From Streptomyces sp. Ru62 (lineage in GTDB: Bacteria; Actinomycetota; Actinomycetes; Streptomycetales; Streptomycetaceae), in NCBI RefSeq assembly GCF_002920615.1, contig NZ_PQSU01000009.1, positions 186,001-250,000 of the forward strand: 64,000 nucleotides of DNA, in the 5' to 3' direction. The notes below the pieces were generated by a model, which did no database searches, was not told the origin of the DNA, and saw nothing but the letters and a program-made list of their open reading frames with translations. A program made the translations under genes and the position numbers. Shown here piece by piece: positions 46,569 to 56,022 of this stretch; positions within the stretch are counted from its first letter, which is position 1, and every line of letters starts with the position of its first letter.

Positions 46569-46683
46569 GTCCAGTGCCTCCCCACGACGGCCACTGTCGA
46601 GTCGGGCCCACCCGGGTGAGACGTCCTGGTGCCGTGACCGGGAACGTGCGCCGGGCTGCTCGTGCGCGCTGACTCCGGCGGAA

Positions 46684-46810
46684 GCAGCAAGGGTGCTGCC
46701 CCGGTTTGGTGATCGCGGGGCGGAGCCACGCCCGCGCGGGTCAGCGGCACGTGTGGTGGTCGTAGCCCCGGTCGGCGAAGAGCGTGTCAGGCCGTCGGCA
46801 CGGACGAGGG
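46684..46810 (-). mobile_element. IS5-family transposase remnant
   Basis: A minus frame encodes RRPDTLFADRGYDHHTCR and stops at 46741; beyond it another frame gives WLRPAITKPGQ. These match the catalytic-domain stretch ADRGYDHDKYR...GI.P.IARRG of Streptomyces IS5-type transposases. Only about 35 codons are left. Confidence 0.6.
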
Positions 46811-47020
46811 AATCCGCCCAGCGGGGCGGTGGGCGGCGCGGACGCTGAGGAGGAGCTGCCCACGCCCCGACACCACCTGCGCGCCGGGAGCGTCGTCGTC
46901 CCGGCGCCGTGAGGGCCCGGGCAGGCGAGACGCCGGCGCCGGCCTCCAGGTGGCTCGACGCCGTACGCGTGGCGCGGTGCTGGACAGGGTCAGTCCGTCG
47001 GTGCCGCAGGCGTCAGGGGC

Positions 47021-47188
47021 GAGATCGGGGCCGGTCCATCAGCGCCCGTACGCGTCGTGGGCGAGATCAGGGCCAGTCCATCAGCGCCCGCACCCGTCGC
47101 GCCCGAAATCAGAGCCAGACCACCGGCACCCGCAGCCACCCCGCCCGAAATCCGAGTCAGTCCGTCGGCGCCCGCAACCGTCGCGTCC
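47021..47188. repeat. 42-bp tandem repeat, four units
   Basis: Units at 47021, 47063, 47105 and 47147, each opening GA(A/G)ATC and containing GCGCCCG. The length is a multiple of three; read on the plus strand they give 14-residue units such as EIRASPSAPAPVAP. The last unit overlaps the 3' end of the LacI gene. Confidence 0.75.
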
Positions 47189-48254
47189 GAGCCGGTACCG
47201 GGCCGGTCGACTCACGGGCGACGTACGTCGTGTTCAGGGTGTGCCGGCGGGGGCGGGCGGCGGCTCCGCTGATGCGGCGGATCAGGATGTCCGCTGCCAG
47301 ACCGCCCAGCTCCTGCACGGGCTGGCTGACCACGCTCAGCCGCGGCCGGATGAGCGTGGTCCATTCCGCGTCGTCGAAACCGATCACCGAGACGTCGTCG
47401 GGGATGCGGGCGTCGAGGTCGAGCAGGGCGTCGAGGGTGCCGAGCGTCGCCACGTTGTCCGTGGTGAACAGGGCGGTGGGGCGGTCGCGCGCGGTCATCA
47501 GCTCCAGTACGGCCGACCTCGCCCACGCCCGCTCGTACCCGGTGTGGCGGATCAGCTCCGCGGAACGCGGGATGCCGGCCGCCCGCAGGGCCTGGCGGTA
47601 GCCGGCGACGCGTTCCGTGGTCGTCCAGATGTCCGCGCCCGGCGCCAGACTGGTGCCGTCGTCGCCCGGCATCGCCGAGGTGATCACCGCGATACGGGTG
47701 TGTCCCGCCTCGGTGAACCGGGTCACCGCGGCCTTCACCGCCCCCCGGTTGTCGACGACCACCATGTCCAGGGCGGCCCCGGTCACCACACGGTCGAGCA
47801 GCACCACCGGGATTCCGGCGGAGACGGCCCGGGCGAGGTGCTCGTCGTCGGTGGCGGCCGGTGCCACCACGAGCCCGTCCACGCGCCGCTCGATGAACAG
47901 CTGGACCGCGGCCTTCTCCTTCTCGCTGTCCTCGTCGCTGTTGGCGAGGATGGCCTGCAGCCCCGCCTTGGCCGCGACGTCGGCGATGCCGCGCACCGCC
48001 CGGGCGAAGTAGGCGTTCTCGACGTCGGCGACGACCACTCCGAGTGTGTCGGTCCGGCCGCTGATCATGCTGCGGGCCACGGCGTTGGTGCTGTAGCCCA
48101 GCTCGGCGGCGGCGGCGAGCACCCGCTCCCGGGTGGCCGCGCTCGCCGATCCGTACCCGCCGAGGACGCGTGCGGCCGTCGCCTGTCCCACACCGGCGTG
48201 CCGGGCGACGTCCGGGATGGTCACGCGTCGCCGCGGCTGCGATTCAGGGGCCAT
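47157..48254 (-). CDS. LacI-family repressor of the fructosamine-type operon
   Basis: 365 aa from ATG 48254. The helix-turn-helix RRVTIPDVARHAGVGQATAA and hinge ELGYSTNAVARSMISG are followed by the periplasmic-binding-like sensor (DTLGVVVADVENAYFARAVR, RVDGLVVAPAATDDE, VSVIGFDDAEWTTLIRPRLS). It is divergent from the ABC operon, whose promoter has a matching LacI-type operator. The inducer is probably the imported sugar derivative or a breakdown product. The 3' end of the gene lies in a tandem repeat. Confidence 0.9.
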   Translation of the reverse strand: MAPESQPRRRVTIPDVARHAGVGQATAARVLGGYGSASAATRERVLAAAAELGYSTNAVARSMISGRTDTLGVVVADVENAYFARAVRGIADVAAKAGLQAILANSDEDSEKEKAAVQLFIERRVDGLVVAPAATDDEHLARAVSAGIPVVLLDRVVTGAALDMVVVDNRGAVKAAVTRFTEAGHTRIAVITSAMPGDDGTSLAPGADIWTTTERVAGYRQALRAAGIPRSAELIRHTGYERAWARSAVLELMTARDRPTALFTTDNVATLGTLDALLDLDARIPDDVSVIGFDDAEWTTLIRPRLSVVSQPVQELGGLAADILIRRISGAAARPRRHTLNTTYVARESTGPVPARTRRLRAPTD

Positions 48255-48365
48255 GTGCGGATCTCTTCGTGTCGGCCCGGCGAACACCGGGGAACGGGAC
48301 GGTGGGATTCAGCGCCATTCAACCATTGACGCGGGGCCTCAGGGCGTGGGTAAGGTACGACCGCG

Positions 48366-48381
48366 TTGGTAACGTTATCAA
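48366..48381. promoter_or_regulatory. LacI-type operator TTGGTAACGTTATCAA
   Basis: A 16-bp palindrome with one mismatched pair and the central CG typical of LacI/GalR operators. It follows a possible -35 TTGACG (48326-48331) and -10 TAAGGT (48351-48356, long 19-base spacer), so a bound repressor would block early transcription. Confidence 0.65.
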
Positions 48382-48486
48382 TCCTGTCCCGCCAGAAGGC
48401 TCCGCCTGCCGTCTCCCGGACGGCCGTCCGCGCACCCTGCCCCAGGCCGCCCGCTCTCCCCCATCCGATCCCCGGAGGTCTCCGCG

Positions 48487-49683
48487 ATGGCAACCGACAC
48501 CCTTTCGCCGCCACCGGTCGGCGCAGACCCGGCCATCACCCTCGTCGACGTGGTCAAGGACTTCGGCGGCGCCCGCGGCGGAGCGGCGGTACGAGGGGTG
48601 AACCTCACCATTGCCGAAGGGGAGTTCTTCTCCCTGCTGGGGCCGTCCGGCTGCGGCAAGACCACCACCTTGCGGATGATCGCCGGATTCGAGGAGCCCA
48701 GCGGCGGCCGGATCCTGCTGCACGGCCGGAACATGGTCGGCGTACCGGCCAACAAGCGGGACATCAACATGGTGTTCCAGTCCTACGCGCTCTTCCCGCA
48801 CCTGAGCGTCGCCGACAACGTGGCGTTCGGACTGCGCCGCCGGCGCGTGCCCAAGGGCGAGATCCACGACCGGGTCGACCGCATCCTGCGCACCGTCGAA
48901 CTCGCCGAGAAGGCCGATCACCGCCCCCGGCAGCTCTCCGGTGGCCAGCAGCAGCGCGTGGCCCTGGCGCGGGCTCTGGTCAACCGCCCGCGCGCCCTGC
49001 TCCTCGACGAACCACTGGGCGCGCTCGACCTGAAGCTGCGGCAGTCCATGCAGCTTGAACTCAAGCGCATCCAGCGCGAGGTGGGCATCACCTTCATCTA
49101 CGTCACGCACGACCAGGCCGAGGCGCTGACCATGTCGGACCGGATCGCGGTGATGAACGGCGGCCTGATCGAGCAGGTCGCCAGCCCGCAGGAGGTGTAC
49201 GAGCGCCCCGCCACCGCGTTCGTCGCCGGCTTCATCGGCACCTCGAACCTGATCAGCGGCCGGCTGACCACCGCCGGACCGGAGGGCGGGGTGATCGACC
49301 TCGGCGACGGACAGCGCGTCACCGTCCCGCGGTCCGGCGCGGCGCCCACCGCCGGATCGGACGTCCAGCTCACCGTACGGCCCGAGAAGATCACTCTGAC
49401 CACCGGCCCGGCCGGGGACGGCAGCCGCCTCCGCGGCACCGTCAGCGAGGTGGTCTACCTGGGCACCTCCACCAGTTACACCGTGGCCACGAGCACCGGC
49501 GCGGAGATGACCGTCTTCCAGCCCAACGACGGCACCGCCTCTGTCGTACCGGCCCGCGGCGACACCGTCTGGCTGTCCTGGGCCACCGCCCACTCCTACC
49601 CGCTCGGCGCCACACCCGCCGTGCCGGCCACCTCCGCCGCCGACCGGGCGGTCCCCGACTCCGGTTCCCTCGCCCCGAGCTGA
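48487..49683 (+). CDS. ABC transporter ATPase, PotA-like
   Basis: 398 aa from ATG 48487 with GGAGG eight bases upstream. Walker [17 protein letters not shown], signature [15 protein letters not shown], Walker [16 protein letters not shown], and H-loop [15 protein letters not shown]. The C-terminal TOBE domain (residues about 290-375) is typical of importer ATPases for polyamines and sugars. First gene of a four-gene importer. Confidence 0.92.
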   Translation: MATDTLSPPPVGADPAITLVDVVKDFGGARGGAAVRGVNLTIAEGEFFSLLGPSGCGKTTTLRMIAGFEEPSGGRILLHGRNMVGVPANKRDINMVFQSYALFPHLSVADNVAFGLRRRRVPKGEIHDRVDRILRTVELAEKADHRPRQLSGGQQQRVALARALVNRPRALLLDEPLGALDLKLRQSMQLELKRIQREVGITFIYVTHDQAEALTMSDRIAVMNGGLIEQVASPQEVYERPATAFVAGFIGTSNLISGRLTTAGPEGGVIDLGDGQRVTVPRSGAAPTAGSDVQLTVRPEKITLTTGPAGDGSRLRGTVSEVVYLGTSTSYTVATSTGAEMTVFQPNDGTASVVPARGDTVWLSWATAHSYPLGATPAVPATSAADRAVPDSGSLAPS

Positions 49684-49695
49684 CGACAGGTCGAC

Positions 49696-50970
49696 ATGAT
49701 GCCCCTGCAGCCCACACCTCCCGCGCCCTGGCTGCGCGGACTGACCGAGCGCCGCTGTTCCCGGCGCGGTCTGCTGCGTGCCGCCCTCGGCGCCGCCGCC
49801 CTGGCCCCGCTCGCCGCGTGCAGCGTGCCCGGCGCCCGCAAGCCCGTACCCGGCACGGCCGCCGAGATCGCCGCCGCCGTCGACGACTTCTGGACCGGAC
49901 GGACGAAGAAGGGCCGGCTCAGTTTCGCCAACTACACCCAGTACATCGACACCGACCCCGGCGACCAGAGCCGGCACCCCACCCTGGAGGCGTTCACCCA
50001 CGAGACCGGCATCAAGGTCTCCTACGACGAGGTGATCGACGACAGCGCCTCCTGGTTCGGCAAGATCCAGCCGGAGTTCGCCTCCGGACAGGGCATCGGC
50101 TACGACCTGATGGTGCTGGGCGGCGACAGCTACCTGCCCAAGTACATCGAACTCGGCTACCTCGCCCCGCTCGACCACACCCGACTCCCCAACTTCGCCC
50201 GGTACGGCGGCGCCGCGTTCAAGAACTCCTCCTTCGACCGCGGCAACGTCTACACCGTGCCCTGGCAGTCCGGCATGACCGGCATCGGCTACGACCCGGC
50301 CAAGGTCGGCCGGAAGATCACCAGTTGGCAGGACCTGCTCGACCCGAAGCTGCGCGGCAAGGTCGGCATGTGGAACGACGCGGTGCAACTGGGCAACGTC
50401 GCGCTGCTGGCCGTAGGCGTCGACCCGGAGACCTCCACGCACGCCGACTGGCGCAAGGCCGCCGCCTGGCTGCGCGAGCAGCGCGACGCCGGCCTGGTCC
50501 GCTCCTACAGCACCACCACCTACCAGTCCTCGCTCCAACGCGGCGACCTGTACGCCTCGTTGGTGTACTCCGGCGATGTCTTCCAGGCCAACCGGAGCGG
50601 CTCCCGGCTGGAGTTCGTCATCCCCGAAGAGGGCGGACTGCTGTGGACCGACAACCTGTGCATCCCGTCCACGGCCGCGCACCCCGTCGACGCCCTGACG
50701 TACATGGACTACGCCTACCGGCCCGAGGTCGCCGCGAAGATCAGCGAGACCGTGCAGTTCGTCTGTCCCGTCCCGGACGCCCAGCCGGTGATCGCGCGCG
50801 ACGCGGCCGCCGCCACCGGCAAGCGGCGGTCCCTGCTCGGCTCCCTGAGCACCAGCCCCCTGGTCTTCCCGACCAAGGCCGACGAAGCCAAGCTGCGCCA
50901 CCTGCGGGTGCTCGACGAAACGGAGGAGAAGCAGTGGAACGCGCTGTTCGAACCGATCTATCAGTCCTGA
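49696..50970 (+). CDS. Extracellular solute-binding lipoprotein, PotD-like
   Basis: 424 aa from ATG 49696. The N-terminus has a twin-arginine motif (CSRRGLLRAALGAAAL) and a lipobox LAAC with Cys-42, so it is a Tat-exported lipoprotein. The mature part is a PotD/PotF-type binding protein: FANYTQYIDTDP, KIQPEFASGQGIGYDLMVLG, YTVPWQSGMTGIGYDP, and NLCIPSTAAHPVDALTYMDY. The ligand is inferred to be a cationic Amadori compound from the downstream enzymes, not from the binding site. Confidence 0.88.
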   Translation: MMPLQPTPPAPWLRGLTERRCSRRGLLRAALGAAALAPLAACSVPGARKPVPGTAAEIAAAVDDFWTGRTKKGRLSFANYTQYIDTDPGDQSRHPTLEAFTHETGIKVSYDEVIDDSASWFGKIQPEFASGQGIGYDLMVLGGDSYLPKYIELGYLAPLDHTRLPNFARYGGAAFKNSSFDRGNVYTVPWQSGMTGIGYDPAKVGRKITSWQDLLDPKLRGKVGMWNDAVQLGNVALLAVGVDPETSTHADWRKAAAWLREQRDAGLVRSYSTTTYQSSLQRGDLYASLVYSGDVFQANRSGSRLEFVIPEEGGLLWTDNLCIPSTAAHPVDALTYMDYAYRPEVAAKISETVQFVCPVPDAQPVIARDAAAATGKRRSLLGSLSTSPLVFPTKADEAKLRHLRVLDETEEKQWNALFEPIYQS

Positions 50971-51842
50971 CGCACCGCCGGCGACGCCCCGGCGCGGTGC
51001 TGGCTCCGTATCTGATGGTGCTGCCGGGCTGGCTGTGGCTGGCCGCCTTCTTCGTGACGCCGGTGATCGTCATGGTGTCGCTGTCCCTGCAGACCGGCGA
51101 CTTCATCGACGGCTTCCGCCAGACCTTCCACTTCTCCACCTACGCCCACGTGGTGGAGACCTACCACGTGCAACTGGTCCGCTCGCTCCTCTACGGCGCC
51201 GCGGCCACCGCCGGTTGCGCGCTGGTGGGTTACCCGGTGGCCTACTGGATCGCCTTCCGGGCCGGCCGGCACAAGTCGGTCTTCCTCTTCCTGCTCCTGC
51301 TGCCGTTCTTCGTCTCCTTCGTCATCCGCACCCAGTCCTGGAACGTGGTGCTCGCCGACAACGGCGTCCTGCTCGGCCCGCTCAAGCACCTGGGGCTGCT
51401 GCCCGAAGGGTTCCACGTCCTGGCCACCCCCTACGCGGTCATCGGCGGACTGACCTACAACTTCCTGCCGTTCATGGTGCTGCCCGTGTACGTGGCCCTG
51501 GAGCGGGTGGACGCCAAGGTGATGGAGGCCTCCACCGACCTGTACGCCTCCCGGGCGCAGACCTTCTGGCGCGTCGTGCTGCCGCTGTCCCTGCCCGGGG
51601 TCTTCGCGGGCGTCCTGCTGACCTTCGTGCCCGCCTCCGCCGACTACGTCAACGCCGGCATCCTCGGCGGTCCCTCGACCACCATGATCGGGAACATCAT
51701 CCAGACCGAGTACTTCACCAACCTCGACTACCCGGCCGCCGCCGCCCTGTCGTTCGTCCTCATGGGCGCTCTGCTGCTGGCGGTGTTCGCCTACGCCCGC
51801 GCCCTGGGCACCGACGAGGTCCTGGAGGTGGCCGCGCGATGA
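50934..51842 (+). CDS. ABC transporter permease, PotB-like
   Basis: 302 aa. GTG 50934 has GGAGGAG five bases upstream and lies inside the end of the binding-protein gene, a 37-base overlap that suggests coupled translation. Six membrane helices begin with LAPYLMVLPGWLWLAAFFVT. The EAA loop is VDAKVMEASTDLYASRAQTF with the typical position between helices 4 and 5. Confidence 0.86.
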   Translation: MERAVRTDLSVLTHRRRRPGAVLAPYLMVLPGWLWLAAFFVTPVIVMVSLSLQTGDFIDGFRQTFHFSTYAHVVETYHVQLVRSLLYGAAATAGCALVGYPVAYWIAFRAGRHKSVFLFLLLLPFFVSFVIRTQSWNVVLADNGVLLGPLKHLGLLPEGFHVLATPYAVIGGLTYNFLPFMVLPVYVALERVDAKVMEASTDLYASRAQTFWRVVLPLSLPGVFAGVLLTFVPASADYVNAGILGGPSTTMIGNIIQTEYFTNLDYPAAAALSFVLMGALLLAVFAYARALGTDEVLEVAAR

Positions 51843-52684
51843 CCACCGGCACCGTCACCCGCGCCGAGGACGCCGTCGTGGCGCCCCGGCCGCGCACCGC
51901 CCGCCGCCCGCGCCGCCGTCCCACGCTCACCGTGTACACCTGGCTGGTGCTGGCCTGGCTGCTGCTGCCGATCGCCGTCATGGTCCTGTTCGGCTTCAAC
52001 GACACCCACAGCAAGGTGAACTTCACCTGGCAGGGCTTCACCCTCACCTCGTATCGGCACCTGTTCGCCATCCCCAACCTGACCTCGGCGTTGGTCAACA
52101 GCCTCACCGTCGCGCTGGTCGTCACGGTGGTGGCCACCCTGCTGGGCACCCCGATCGGCCTGGCCCTGGGCCGCCACCGCTTCCGCGGGCGCGGCTCCGT
52201 GGACCTGCTGCTGTTCGCCGCCATCGCGGCCCCGGAGATCGCCCTGGGCGCCGCCCTGCTGTCGCTGTTCATCGTCCTCGGCGTGCCGCGCGGCTACTGG
52301 ACCATCGTCATCGCGCACGTGGCGTTCTGCATCCCCTACGTCGCCATCACCGTACGGGCCCGCATGGCAGGTCACGACCCGACGCTGGAGGAGGCCGCCC
52401 GGGACCTCGGAGCCGGGCCGTGGACGGCGTTCCGCCTGGTCACCCTGCCGGCGCTGCTGCCCGGCGTGGCCTCCGGCGCCCTGCTGTGCTTCGCCCTGTC
52501 CATCGACGACTACATCATCACGAGCTTCAACGCCGGCCGGACGGTCACCTTCCCGCTGTGGGTGTACAGCGCCAGCCGCACCGGCGTGCCCCCGCAGGTG
52601 AACGTCATGGGCACGCTGATCTTCGTCGGCGGCCTCGTCATCGCCGGGGCGAACGTGCTGTTCTCACGGCGTCGCGCGGCCTGA
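51839..52684 (+). CDS. ABC transporter permease, PotC-like
   Basis: 281 aa from ATG 51839, overlapping the previous stop (ATGA). An Arg-rich cytoplasmic start precedes six helices (YTWLVLAWLLLPIAVMVLFG). The EAA loop is HDPTLEEAARDLGAGPWTAF. It pairs with the PotB-like permease. Confidence 0.9.
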   Translation: MTTGTVTRAEDAVVAPRPRTARRPRRRPTLTVYTWLVLAWLLLPIAVMVLFGFNDTHSKVNFTWQGFTLTSYRHLFAIPNLTSALVNSLTVALVVTVVATLLGTPIGLALGRHRFRGRGSVDLLLFAAIAAPEIALGAALLSLFIVLGVPRGYWTIVIAHVAFCIPYVAITVRARMAGHDPTLEEAARDLGAGPWTAFRLVTLPALLPGVASGALLCFALSIDDYIITSFNAGRTVTFPLWVYSASRTGVPPQVNVMGTLIFVGGLVIAGANVLFSRRRAA

Positions 52685-52773
52685 CACCTTTCCCGCGCAC
52701 CTTCCGCACACCTTTCCACGCACACCTTTCCCGCGCGCTCTTCCGCGCACCTTCCCGGCACACCTTCCCGCGC
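52685..52773. repeat. Imperfect short tandem repeats (CACCTTyCCGCG)
   Basis: Seven degenerate units of about 10-15 bases, each a CACCTT-like start followed by CCGCG or CACG, fill the gap between the PotC-like and SIS genes. They may affect message stability or distance. Confidence 0.6.
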
Positions 52774-52834
52774 CGCCAGAACACCGGCCCGGCCGTTGCC
52801 GGTCGGAACCAACCCCTCGAAGGAAACCATCACC

Positions 52835-53836
52835 GTGCTCTCTTTCAACGAAGCCCAGTTCGTCGCCCAGACGGAAAGCCTCGTGGCGCTGCGCCCCCGG
52901 ATCGAGGAGGTCGTCGACCGTCTCGTGGACGAGGGGTACGACAACGTCCTGCTGGTGGGCGCCGGCGGCACCTACGCGCAGATGTGGCCCTACGAGCACC
53001 TGGCCCGGCGCTCCTCGGTGCTGCCGGTGCGGGCGGCCATCGCGGCGGAGCTGGTCGTCTCCGGTGACGCCCGCCTGGGCGAGCGGACCGCCGCCGTCTT
53101 CACCTCCGTCTCCGGCACCACCGAGGACAGCATCAAGGCCATCGACCACTGCAAGGAGCAGGGCGCGTACACGATCGGCTTCACCGGCCACCCCGACTCC
53201 CCCGTCGCCCAGAACGTGGACACCGCGCTGGTCTCGGCGCCCAAGGCCTGGCCGTTCGACGTCCAGTTGCTGCTCTTCATGGGCCGATGGCTCTCCCGCA
53301 GGGGCGAGTTCACCGGCTACGACCGTCTGGCCGACGAACTCGCCGGCCTGCCGCGCATCCTGGTGGAGGTCGCCCGTCAGGCCGAGCCGGTGGCGTCCGA
53401 CTTCGCCGAGGCCCACAAGGACACCGACTACCACTTCCTCGTCGGCGGCGGGAACCTGTGGGGATTCACCTACCTGTACTCCATGTGCATCCTCGAAGAG
53501 ATGCAGTGGCTGCGCACCACCCGGGTGCACAGCGCCGAGTTCTTCCACGGCTCGCTGGAACTGCTGGAGGAGGACACCAGCGTGATCGTCTTCCAGGGCG
53601 AGGACGAGACCCGCGCGCTCACCGACCGGGCCGAGGCGTTCGCCCGGCGCGTCTCCAAGGACGTCACCGTCTTCGACACCCGCGACTACCCCCTGGCCGG
53701 CATCAGCCCCGAGTTCCGGGGGCTGCTGGCGCCGCTGGTGCTGGACACGGTGATGGACCGGGTCAGCAAGCACCTGGAGCGGGTGCGCGACCACTCGCTG
53801 GACCTGCGCCGCTACTACCGCGTCATGGACTACTGA
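52835..53836 (+). CDS. FrlB-like SIS-domain fructosamine-6-phosphate deglycase
   Basis: 333 aa from GTG 52835, GAAGGA ten bases upstream. Two SIS domains: the first has NVLLVGAGGTYAQMWPYEHL and AVFTSVSGTTEDSIKAID for sugar-phosphate binding, the second HFLVGGGNLWGFTYLYSMCI and HSAEFFHGSLELLEEDTS with the conserved His. FrlB enzymes split fructoselysine-6-phosphate into glucose-6-phosphate and lysine. The adjacent PfkB kinase fits the required first step. A glucosamine-type isomerase is possible but lacks a matching neighbour. Confidence 0.78.
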   Translation: MLSFNEAQFVAQTESLVALRPRIEEVVDRLVDEGYDNVLLVGAGGTYAQMWPYEHLARRSSVLPVRAAIAAELVVSGDARLGERTAAVFTSVSGTTEDSIKAIDHCKEQGAYTIGFTGHPDSPVAQNVDTALVSAPKAWPFDVQLLLFMGRWLSRRGEFTGYDRLADELAGLPRILVEVARQAEPVASDFAEAHKDTDYHFLVGGGNLWGFTYLYSMCILEEMQWLRTTRVHSAEFFHGSLELLEEDTSVIVFQGEDETRALTDRAEAFARRVSKDVTVFDTRDYPLAGISPEFRGLLAPLVLDTVMDRVSKHLERVRDHSLDLRRYYRVMDY

Positions 53837-53953
53837 CCGCGGCCCGTCCCGCCCCCCCGCCTCCATCCGCCCCGGCGTGCCCGTGCCCGTGCACCGGCGC
53901 GCCCCGAGCGGGCGCCGCGCACCCACACGGCGCCCGCGCCCCTGGAGTCCTTG

Positions 53954-54853
53954 ATGAACATCCTCGGTTTCGGCGACAACGTCGTGGACCGTTTCGTGGA
54001 CCGCGGCATCGACTACCCGGGCGGCAACTGCGTCAACGTCGCCGTGTACGCCCGCCGCCTCGGTCTCGACAGCGCCTATCTGGGGGTGTTCGGCGACGAC
54101 GACCTCGGCTCCTTCCTCCGTACGGCCGTGGCGGCCCAGGACGTCGCGGTGGAGCGCAGTGTGGTGCGCCACGGTGAGTCCGGCGTCTCCACTCTCCATG
54201 TGCGGGACGGCGACCGGGTGTTCCTCGGCTACAACGGCGGTGGTGTCACCGTGCGCGAACCGCTCGTCCTGGACGACGCCCTGCTTGAGTACGCGGCGTC
54301 GTTCTCGCTCGTGCACTCCAGCGTCTACTCCCACACCGAGAGCGAACTGCCCAAGCTCGCCGCGGCCGGCCCCCTGGTCAGCTTCGACCTCTCCGACGAC
54401 GACGAGTTCCGCTCCCCCGCCTACCTCGACCGGGTCTGCCCCCACCTCGACCTGGCCCTGCTGTCCTGCTCGGACCTGGACGAGGCGGCCACGCGACGGT
54501 TGCTGGAAGCCGTGGTGGCGCGGGGAGCGCGCATGGTCCTGGCCACCCGCGGGCTGGCGGGGGCCACCGTGTACGACGGCCGGACCCTGGCGACGGCACC
54601 GGCCCGCGCGGCGGACGCGCGGACCATGGCCGACACCATGGGCTGCGGTGACGCCTTCCTCGCCGGCTTCGCGGTGTCCCTGCTCCACGACGGCTGGTCC
54701 CGCCGTGATCCGCCGTCCCGCCCCTCTTTGGAACGCGCCCTGCGGCAGGGGGCGCAGTCGGCCCATGACCAGTGCTTCGTCGAGGCCGCCTTCGGCCACG
54801 GCCGGCCTTTCGCGGAACTCAAAGGGGTGACGTCTTCACCGGCCGGTGCCTGA
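53954..54853 (+). CDS. FrlD-like PfkB-family fructosamine kinase
   Basis: 299 aa from ATG 53954 with GGAG six bases upstream. PfkB signatures: GFGDNVVDRFVDRGIDYPGG (substrate aspartate), GGNCVNVAVYARRLGLDSA, LGVFGDDDLGSFLR, and DTMGCGDAFLAGFAVSLL with the catalytic Asp. The FrlD-specific short N-terminus matches. It would phosphorylate the imported fructosamine at C6 before the SIS deglycase acts. Last gene of the LacI-controlled operon. Confidence 0.8.
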   Translation: MNILGFGDNVVDRFVDRGIDYPGGNCVNVAVYARRLGLDSAYLGVFGDDDLGSFLRTAVAAQDVAVERSVVRHGESGVSTLHVRDGDRVFLGYNGGGVTVREPLVLDDALLEYAASFSLVHSSVYSHTESELPKLAAAGPLVSFDLSDDDEFRSPAYLDRVCPHLDLALLSCSDLDEAATRRLLEAVVARGARMVLATRGLAGATVYDGRTLATAPARAADARTMADTMGCGDAFLAGFAVSLLHDGWSRRDPPSRPSLERALRQGAQSAHDQCFVEAAFGHGRPFAELKGVTSSPAGA

Positions 54854-55069
54854 GCGTCGACTCGCGCGGCGAACCGGCTCCGGCGGCCCGGCACTTCGGC
54901 AGCGCCGTCATCGGCGAGCCCTGGCGCAGACGGGTGGACTGTGTGAACGCGCGGGTGTGTGCGCGAGACACAGCCCACGGGTCGAGGTCCCGCCGACGGG
55001 GGAAGTCACCCGGAGACGAAGAGGCGACGGCTGCCGGCCCTCCCGGGCGAACGGCCGCGGAGCTTGGGT

Positions 55070-55951
55070 TCAGAAGAGCCGCCGAATGACCTCCACCGCG
55101 CGCGCCAGGTGGGGTTCGTCGCGGTCGGCGCGGTGGGCGACGGCCAGGTCGATCGACGCAGCCGGGCGCACGAGGGGCCGGTAGACGACACCGTCGAGCG
55201 CGAGCGCGGTCACCGGCTCGGGCGCGACCGCGACTCCGAGGCCGCCGGCGACGAGGGTGATGAGCGTGGAGGTCTCCCCGACCTCGTGCCGGATCCGCGG
55301 CTCGATGCCGGCTTCCCGGAGGACACCGAGCACGACGTCGTGCATCACCGAGCGGCGGTCCGCCGAGTGCATGATCATGTCGAGGCCGGCGAGGTCGGCG
55401 GCGCGCACCCGGGTCTTCGCCGCGAGCGGATGCTCGGCCGGGAGTGCCACCACGAGGCGGTCCCGGCGCAGGGTGTGGACCGCGAGGGACGGGTCGACCG
55501 CGGGCGGGCGCAGCAGGGCCACGTCGATGGCGCCGCCGCGCAGCGCCTCCACCTGATCGGGGGCGAGCATCTCCCCGCGGAAGGAGAAGTCGATGCCCGG
55601 CAGTTCGGTGGCGAGGTGACGCGAGAGTGTCGGCAGCAGGCTGTACGTCGCCGAGCCGACGCAGCCCAGGGTGAGGTGACCGACCGAACCGGCGGCGACC
55701 CGGCGGGCGTGGTCGGCGGCCTGGTCGACCTCGGTGAGGATCGCTCGCACCCGGTCGAGGTAGGCGCGGCCGGCCTCGGTGAGGTCGACCCGACGTGTGG
55801 TGCGGTGGAACAGGGCGATACCGAGCTCGCCCTCCAGCTGCCGGATCGCCTGCGAGAGCGGTGGCTGTGCCATGTGGAGCCGTTCGGCGGCACGCCCGAA
55901 GTGGCGTTCTTCCGCGACGGCGAGGAAGTAGCGGAGCTGGCGCAGATCCAT
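55070..55951 (-). CDS. LysR-family regulator of the beta-ketoadipate genes
   Basis: 293 aa from ATG 55951. N-terminal helix-turn-helix MDLRQLRYFLAVAEERHFGR with AERLHMAQPPLSQAIRQLEG. The effector domain from residue 90 is CatR/PcaQ-like (LGCVGSATYSLLPTLSRHLA, LLRPPAVDPSLAVHTL). It is divergent from the thiolase with a clear LysR box between them, so it probably activates that operon in response to an aromatic ring-cleavage intermediate such as muconate. Confidence 0.87.
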   Translation of the reverse strand: MDLRQLRYFLAVAEERHFGRAAERLHMAQPPLSQAIRQLEGELGIALFHRTTRRVDLTEAGRAYLDRVRAILTEVDQAADHARRVAAGSVGHLTLGCVGSATYSLLPTLSRHLATELPGIDFSFRGEMLAPDQVEALRGGAIDVALLRPPAVDPSLAVHTLRRDRLVVALPAEHPLAAKTRVRAADLAGLDMIMHSADRRSVMHDVVLGVLREAGIEPRIRHEVGETSTLITLVAGGLGVAVAPEPVTALALDGVVYRPLVRPAASIDLAVAHRADRDEPHLARAVEVIRRLF

Positions 55952-55959
55952 ATCCCCAG

Positions 55960-55981
55960 GATATCAATCGAGGGTGATATC
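55960..55981. promoter_or_regulatory. LysR box GATATCA-N8-TGATATC
   Basis: A perfect 7-bp inverted repeat with the T-N11-A core, between the divergent LysR and thiolase genes. Confidence 0.7.
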
Positions 55982-56022
55982 GATACTTCACCATATCGGC
56001 GGTGCCGTCTAGCCTTCGAGCC

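Noticed and set aside
48319..50901. 860-codon minus-strand frame opposite the importer genes
   Set aside because: GC-skew shadow; Gly/Val/His-rich and without any domain, while the opposite strand has clear ABC genes.
52664..54799. 711-codon minus-strand frame opposite the SIS and PfkB genes
   Set aside because: Same type of shadow; real enzymes are on the plus strand.
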